From Seiridium cupressi (lineage: Eukaryota > Ascomycota > Sordariomycetes > Amphisphaeriales > Sporocadaceae): a stretch of DNA of 64,000 nucleotides. The position numbers and the translations under genes were made by a program. Below the pieces are notes generated by a model. It ran no database searches. It saw only the letters and a program-made list of their open reading frames with translations, and was not told where the DNA came from. Positions 57,165-64,000 of the stretch are shown one piece after another (position 1 is the first letter of the stretch; each line of letters opens with the position of its first letter). Location of the stretch: positions 62,001-126,000 of the forward strand of contig JARVKI010000018.1 in NCBI GenBank assembly GCA_036674765.1, in the 5' to 3' direction.

Positions 57165-60100
57165 AAACCGTCAAGCCAAGTAGTTGCTTTGCATATTGAT
57201 GAAGCTCCGGTATCCATCAACATGACATTCGGCCGAATGCAGTCTCCAAGACTATGTGTTAGATGTTCATAGATCGCCGCTGGGGAAGACTCGTCTTTGC
57301 AAGGCGCAGGGCCCCTTGCCAATAATAGTCCACACCTTTTTGGTGCACCTAGTCAAGGCTATGCTCGACGGCGTAGGTGAGGGCCCGACGGACTGGTGAA
57401 CAATGACGAAGGAGCTCCAGACGCGGTGCCCAAGGGCAACGTTGACACATTTGACGTCGATCCATCTTGTTCATACCACCCGTGTCAGTGGACCAAACCG
57501 TAGCCAGGAGAAGAGGCAGATACATGATGATAAGGCTGGAATGACCGGGTCCTTTGCTTCACTGCATGAAACATGGATCGGGAGGCGCCAGCGGGAATGC
57601 TAGCAACCACTGGTTGCCGAGGACGCTATACTGCTCTTGGTATTCCTGCCAAATGCGGCAATAGTCTGATTTCATGCGGCTCGAACAACCCTTGCCAGCG
57701 CCACCCTGGTCGTGATCGTTATGAACCTGGGATACTGGCAACTTCGATGAGATCTCTCCGCTAGTCGTCGCCAGTAGACTCCTAGTTCATGCTTAGTCCT
57801 TTCACATCCTTGGAGTAGTATTCCGGTAGACTTCTGCCGTCCGCAAGAGCAAAAAGCTGGAGCATGGCCAAGCATGATCCACAAAAAACCCAGAACCTCG
57901 GCTTGGGCAAACGACGTGAGGAAACTTCCCGCGAACGTACAGAAAGTGTCCGACGGAGAACATCGCTCGTGGCGGTATATGAACGTGGGTCTAATTTGGG
58001 AACTGTACTGCCTGGTATCGAATAGGTGATACCTCCAGCCTAGAACATAAGCTGTCGATCATGCTACTGAAGATCCGCAAGCTTGTGCGGTTGAAACGTT
58101 GCGAGATGAAGTGTGTGTTACGTCTAAGCCTCGAGTCTTGAATCGTTGAATTTGGGTTAGGCATGAACCCCAGCTCGTTCAATGGTTCCACCGCAGGGAG
58201 AATGCGCAGTGCTCGGCTTACTAAGCTATACTGCCTCAAAGGAAGGTCTCTAAGAAGTTTCAGGAGATCATTTGCCATGTGGCCCATGGAGACGAAATTA
58301 TGGAGTATGGTCTTCCTCCTTGACATGAGCCAACTTGACACTCTCAGCCTGCAATCTCGAGCGTTGATTGCATGGAACTCTGCTCACTAATGCGGTCAAC
58401 ATCTAGTCAACCAACGAGTGGGAGGCTGTTCGGTAATGCATCGACGGACCGCAGCAAAAGCCACGTGCTATGTATCTATATCGAATCCACCAAGTACCAT
58501 TGCCTTGTGAATTGCCACGAGGCGTCCCCAAGTTGCGCCACGCCGCCAGACCCAATTGGTGTTAATGTCCCAACAGGGAAGGGCTACAGCCCCTGATTCG
58601 AGAAGCATGGAGCCGTCCCGTATTCTAATGCATCTCATAGGGCTGGCAGCTTCTGCAAGGTTTCAGGGTCCCATCTATCGGGTAGATCCTACGCGGCCGC
58701 TTCGTGATCGCTGACCGTCTCGTCGCGACAGGTGGGTGTAGTGAAGAACCGATCTCGCGCACCTAAAACACGGTATAATCGTATCAAGTCCCACTGAATG
58801 CCTGACTTCAAAATTACGTGTCGGTCGTACTTGAAATTGGGCTGCTCGACTTATAAACTCATTTCAACGGGACGGTCTATCTAGACACCTGATTTGTTGA
58901 GGTATCAAGTCCATTTCCATTCTCGTGAGCCAATGAAAATTTCCGTACGCCCCCATCACGTAACCAAACCCTGATGGATTTCTCTTCGGGGGGAGCGTAC
59001 CAAAACTTATGAGCAGGATGTGGAACTTAAGCACTCCATACTTCCTTTGACTACCATAAAAACCCGCCAGTGTAGCCAATAACTGGAAACGAACCACTGC
59101 TACAATAGTAATTCCACCATTCCATTGAAAGGAGCAACGGAAATGTCATGCTTCACTGAGAATCTTTCAGCTACAACTAATTCATACGAAGTACGACGCG
59201 CGCTGCAGCGCCATATTTATCTTCATACAGATGCTGGGCATAAATCTTGAAGTGTTGGATCCTTACCAATCCTTCCATCTAGTGTCTCAGACGCCTACTG
59301 CATGCTGCAAGTAATCCGGTGGTCTGAGTCATTCCATGTATTTAATTGAAAGTTGTTCATGTGATGCTTGAATAAGGGGAACTTTGTCGAAGGTAGCATG
59401 GCGAGCAGCAATGAAGTGAGGAGCACATTCACTACTACGGGAGCCTGTAGCATCACTGACGGGAGAATAATACCAGCCGCTCCTGCCTAGAGCATCGGGG
59501 AAACAAGTATGCGAATCAATGGGTCGTATAGGACGCCGTGATTATGCCGCTTCAGCGAAGTCGGAATTCCGCCTTAGACCTGGTGTCCTGCAAATCATCC
59601 ACCTATAAATTCGGCCGGTTGGGCTTATAATGACTGCTCAATGGCTGACTTTCATCGGGCAACAGTACTAAATGCCCAATAGCTGGCTTTCTGGCTTGAT
59701 TGATCAACGTGTGATGGCTGTTCGGTGCCGCTGGCACGTCCTCGTCTGTTGCAAGGACAAGAACTTGGAAGACAGGAGCTGGGAATGCGGTGACGACTAT
59801 ATCCTTCTAGCTGAAAATTCAAATCACACGCTGCAAAATCATTTGTACAGATGGAGAAATAAGCGTATTACTCATCGCCGTCCTTCTCCAGTCCTTGTAC
59901 GTCATAGTTGTGGCTATATTTGAGCACGACCACAATTAAAGCAGATGAGAAGAGATACGACGAAACACTCAAGTTACGCTGTTTTGGTCCCTCAGATCAC
60001 TATCAAGACAGTAACTCTCGGGTTGGCTGCCAACCTCTTGGGTCCTAGTTTGTCGAGACTATATGACTATCTAATAAGTTTGGGCCCGACTTCAGGGAGG

Positions 60101-61631
60101 ATTCGGACTGGCTGTTGGTTCTCTGTGTATATTAGGGGAAATTTCGAAGATCATGTAAGGAGGGACTGCTTTAGGCCTGGTTTACTATTCGGAGGTCCTC
60201 CCAGAATGGTTTCTGCCACAATTCTATAAGGCTACGGTCTTGACCAGGCTCAGTCGTATCAAACTAGCAGGAGCGCTGTAATAAGTAGGGACGCTGACAC
60301 AGGGAATGTACGGACTTCTTTCCGTGAGCTCCATTGGGTCCACCGAGCTGATGCAGTCTGGCACAAAGGGACTATAAGAATTCAAGGAAGTCGGTGTAGG
60401 ACCTATGCCTATGTCTTTAGTCGTCTCATGTACGAAATACACGAGTGAATACGATCCGTGTCGGGTTTGCTGCGGAAATATTTGTGCGACATCAATGTTC
60501 TGGCTCTAGTTTAGAGCAGTACCTCTTGGCATTGTGATGGCTTATAGCTAGAGCGAGTTCAGTCCTCGTAGAAGCGGTGCTGGTATGTGATATGCATTTC
60601 CGAATAAACGCGGTATCACCCAATACGTTCGAGACCGCAAGTTTAAGACTCATAAAGTCTAATGGTACCGTTCTAGTTCAGTTGTTGCGCATCTAGACCC
60701 CTTAAGCACGACCCGTCCAGGAAGGCAACGAATTATTGCTGAATCGGGATTTTATTCTGACCGTAATCTGGCCCCGAAAAATCTTTCGAGTTTGTGATTG
60801 ATGGAATACCTATTTCCTTCACATCCTGTTACCCTTCTACTTTTGATCCTTCGTTGAAACTGTATAATAGCGTGTTCCTATCCAGCCTAGAAGGTCTTCT
60901 ATAATCCACCAGATCCATAGTCGGTCTCATTGCCTTAAGGCTGTACAATTTCCTTGAGACCTGATATCAGATGTCTAGATCTACGCGGGAAAGCAATCTG
61001 ACCATACAGGGACAAGATGAAGTGAACAAATGCCCGTTAGTATTGAGTGACAGATTCATTGGTTAAACTAGACTATTCCGTATCGACGGAATGGTCTCCA
61101 TACTCATGCCATTAGGCAGAGGAGTCAGCAAATGGCTTTGGTCCTTGATCTGTGAATATATATACGTACGCTAGTAATATCATCAACACACATGTACTAG
61201 TCACTACGATATGCCAAGATATCTGGACAAGCCGCCTGGAAGGCTGCTTGACAAGCACACCCAGATTTTTCGTGCAGCGCCTGGCGCCTCGGAAGATTGG
61301 CATAGGTTAAGTTAGGTATCCGAGACTATCTTCGACTGTGCTGAAATAAGTAAACAATAAACCCGGAATGACTCCTCGACTGAAATGGAAATCCTGCACT
61401 GCCCGCTCAGTCATCTGTACCCCCAACCCTTCATTTTGATGAATGTATGGGATTGGATTGGACAATGTTCTTATCAGACCAAACCCATGGTGAACATGCC
61501 TCCAAAAAGTCGTGCGCGTGCTTAACCGGAATGCCATTGGCGCTGTTCGTCGTAAGAGGGCGTCCTGCTATTTGCCCCATCCGTCCAGACCAACAAATAT
61601 TCGGACTGTCCCCGCCATTCAGTTATCCCGC
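57165..61631. other. Gene-poor region of about 4.5 kb
   Basis: No convincing gene. The best minus-strand frame, within 57991-58341, has internal ATGs and some helical character (DLLKLLRDLPLRQYSLVSRA) but no motif, splice partner or upstream continuation. Plus-strand frames at 59672-59923 and 59945-60229 also lack support. I see no terminal repeats, transposase or reverse-transcriptase motif. It may be decayed recognition-locus or transposon DNA, but nothing in the sequence proves it. Confidence 0.5.
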
Positions 61632-62128
61632 TTATAGACACATCTCGCAGCAGTCGGCGCAGCATTCACATCCCTCCTCGCAGACGAAGCAACAGCATAG
61701 GGCTGCTAGACAGCCCTGAAGGCAACCACCGCCGCCGCCGCTCTTCTGAGGCGGTGGCTGCTGCTGTTGGTAGCCCATTGGTGGTTGACCCTGGGGAGGG
61801 CCCTGGTTGTAGTACTGTCCCTGAGGGGGACCATAGGCCTAGGTTCTTCTAGTTAGTCTCGATTCGTTCTCATGTCGTTCAGCCCGGACGGCGACGAAAA
61901 TATAGCTTGCGATTCCCGCGACAGGATCCTCTTCAAGATTAGACGCGTGGAAAAGGGTGGCGTTGTTGGGATGGAATCCGTCGTCTGGCAAAAGTCTGTA
62001 GATAGGGACCATCTACGTACAGGCTGAGGATGTTGCGGGTAACCGCCCTGATCGTAGCCGCCCTGGTTATAACCACCCTGGTTGTAGCCCTGGGGAGGGC
62101 CCTGGTTGTAGTATTGTTGCGATGCCAT
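61632..62128 (-). CDS. Cysteine-rich CYSTM-type small membrane protein
   Basis: Two exons on the minus strand, 62021-62128 and 61632-61838, give 104 residues. The N-terminal two-thirds are Gln/Gly/Tyr/Pro repeats (YYNQGPPQG, YNQGGYNQGGYDQGGY), ending in a Gly-rich turn. The C-terminus GCLQGCLAALCCCFVCEEGC then ECCADCCEMCL is a cysteine-rich transmembrane (CYSTM) module. CYSTM proteins are short tail-anchored proteins linked to stress tolerance, probably at the plasma membrane, with cysteines that may be palmitoylated. The intron (182 bp) is long for this window, but the acceptor AACCTAG and donor GTACGT keep frame and both exons share the same repeat. The cysteine tail and stop are unambiguous. 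Confidence 0.88.
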
Positions 62129-64000
62129 CGTATATATGTTTGTTTATACAGATAATCTGAGTAGGAGCGATACAGTGAGTAAGCGTGCGAAAGCAAAAGA
62201 TACACAAAAAGATGCGACAGAAGAAAAGACGACGACTAGCTTGGGTAAGATTCAGGAAGGCCAAGGTTTCGCAAAGACAAGCATTCGGGGGCACCCAATG
62301 GCTGAGTGTCGCCAAGCCGCGCGAGGCGGTACTAGTACGTACCTGTCACTGAAGATAGGCTGTTTAACACGGCTCTTTAGTGTAATCCGACAAGAGACTT
62401 GCGATGATACAAGTGGTAGCCCGGTGGAAGCAAAGGTCGACGTACGGACGACGGAGGTAGAGATGGAAAAGAAGGAGCAAAAAAGCAAGCAGCGAATAGG
62501 TGGTACAGGGTTAAAGAAAATCGTGGTTGGAGGCCACCGACGGTCCAGTGCAGACAGCGGTGCCTCTCAGAAGGCAAAGTGGTGGCCGAATGGATCTCCG
62601 AGTTTCAGCAGCGTGTGGAGGGGGGTTCGAGTCTGATGCTGGCTGTGCTCGCTGATGGGCGCGGCCCCCCCAGTCCCTGGTAGTTCTCTGGTAGTCCCCT
62701 GAGGCAGCTGCGATCGACGAATGGCCGCGAGAAGCTTTCTCTGGGGCGGCAGGATGATGCGTCTTTTTGCTCCACAGCCCATCTCAAATTATCGAATTCA
62801 TGGCGGATGGCCCAATTTCTGGAGCTAGGGCCCCTGTCGAGCCCGTAAAGCTGCTGTCCCTAACTCCCTGGAGCGTCTGCTGATGAGGATCAGATGCCCT
62901 TTGCTACTAACCCGGTAGATGATTGGCGATACGATACACCGGGCTACATGATACCCTCACCTGCGTGCTACTGCCACGACATGGACGGCCATGTTACCAG
63001 ACTGCAGGACTGTTGCTTCCTTCCCTTCCCTGTTGAACGCTGCGTATGCTGGAGGCGCAGAACACCCGGTGGCTCGGCTACGTATATACAGTAGCTCGTC
63101 AATGATGCGTCATCACTACAGTACCTTACGCTGCCACTAGCCAGTCTGCTGCTGGTGCTGCTGGAACCCGAGTCTATTCCGCATTGCAGTGTCCGTATTT
63201 GGGAGAGATCTTGACTTACGCTGCCGTTTCTTGTCGACTCAATGCTTGGCAGTCTGTTAGATGCCGTACTGCCGCTACCACCAGCCTGAAAAAGTGGTTA
63301 CATGTACCCCGGATTGTTACACATAGCTCCTTTGTGCAACACGTTCAAAGGAGGATTTCATCCTGTTCAGCAAGTCGCAACCCCTCCCAACCTCAACCAC
63401 CCCAAATGCCCAAGCGTCAGTCCGTCTCATGTGGCCTTGGACACGACCCAAACTTAGATCAGCCTAGATGTCTTTTGTGTGTCCGACTCTCTGCCGCATC
63501 TCTCTCAGTCTTCGTGGCCTCGGATATACCCGACGTGCCTCGTGGAGACACAGGCAAATGTCCCAATTGCTTCTGAAAGCCTTGGCATCTTGCCGATTTA
63601 CCCGTGGGGCTGCAAATCCCGGGTTTTTTGGCGAAACACTTTTTTTTTTCTTCTTTGCGCAACGCTGTCTATTGGCTGGTTCGATGCCTTGCACTGCCAA
63701 GCTCTGCGGCGAACTGCTGTCGGGTCGACCAAGCAGAGAGCTGCATTTCGCCTGTTCCTGGGCTACTCAGCCACACTTGTGTCGTAGAAGCGCCAGGCAC
63801 TCGCCACAATTGCATTTCCCGCGAGGCGCCGGCCAAAATTCGATGAACCTCGACCAATGCTCTCATGGTCTGCGGATAAACACTAGACTAACCAGCCATC
63901 TGACATTTGGCATCGCCTTGGTTTCGTAGCCTAAATGGACTTACCTACATAGTGGGTCCCAATGGGCAGCAGGCAGGCCGTTGAACCAAGGCGGAGAAAG
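62129..64000. other. Promoter of the CYSTM gene and non-coding end of the window
   Basis: About 1.9 kb with no supportable gene. A 166-codon plus-strand frame at 62136-62636 lies antisense to the CYSTM promoter, is basic and low in information, and is not called. Frames near 63470-63930 overlap on both strands without motifs. Confidence 0.5.

Noticed and set aside
62136..62636. 166-codon plus-strand frame antisense to the CYSTM promoter
   Set aside because: Basic, low-complexity product without motifs; it begins 8 bp from the divergent CYSTM start codon and is best seen as promoter/5' UTR sequence.
62577..62640. tRNA-like A box (TGGCCGAATGG) and B box (GGTTCGAGTCT) on the plus strand
   Set aside because: Box spacing is plausible, but the T-psi-C stem bases do not pair (GGGGG against CTGAT), the D stem is poor and no acceptor stem can be built.

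Overview
The window is nuclear DNA of a filamentous ascomycete (Pezizomycotina, probably Sordariomycetes). Genes lie on both strands without operons. Most carry short introns (about 40-75 bp) with GT...AG ends and a CTAAC/CTGAC-like branch site. The protein families are typical of the group: HET domain, DUF7580, Zn2Cys6 regulators, fungal-specific transcription-factor domains, and a starch-binding alpha-amylase. The order within Sordariomycetes is not resolved; the class is an inference from gene content. All exon structures were derived by hand from frame continuity, splice consensus and family motifs, with no RNA evidence.

From 1 to 13 kb the genes are housekeeping: the 3' end of a PTC7-like PP2C phosphatase, UTP23 (small-subunit rRNA processing), a large DUF726 membrane hydrolase-like protein, a Ser/Thr-rich single-pass membrane protein, and TVP23 (Golgi). 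From 13 to 24 kb the gene content is accessory: an AT-rich patch with a 30-nt T tract, a doubtful small ORF, a six-exon cytochrome P450, a BTB-like protein with an FG-containing tandem repeat and no clear start, a Baeyer-Villiger monooxygenase that looks freshly broken, and a convergent NmrA/isoflavone-reductase-like gene.

From 24 to 46 kb there is a Lys/Ala-rich membrane-anchored protein, a nucleoside hydrolase, LSM8, a secreted lysozyme-like protein, a 12-exon GH13 alpha-amylase with CBM20, a Zn2Cys6 regulator, a multicopper oxidase with an N-terminal membrane anchor, and a Grx3/4-type monothiol glutaredoxin. The lysozyme-like gene and the amylase are convergent extracellular-hydrolase genes.

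From 46 to 57 kb lies the most interesting block. It holds a HET-domain protein, a multi-zinc-finger/ankyrin protein that also ends in a Zn2Cys6-like cysteine cluster, a divergently transcribed DUF7580 (HeLo-like/pseudokinase) protein, and a fungal-specific transcription-factor-like protein lacking a Zn cluster. This looks like a fungal self/non-self recognition or innate-immunity-type island. From 57 to 61.6 kb I see no convincing gene. The window ends with a small cysteine-rich CYSTM protein and about 1.9 kb of non-coding sequence.
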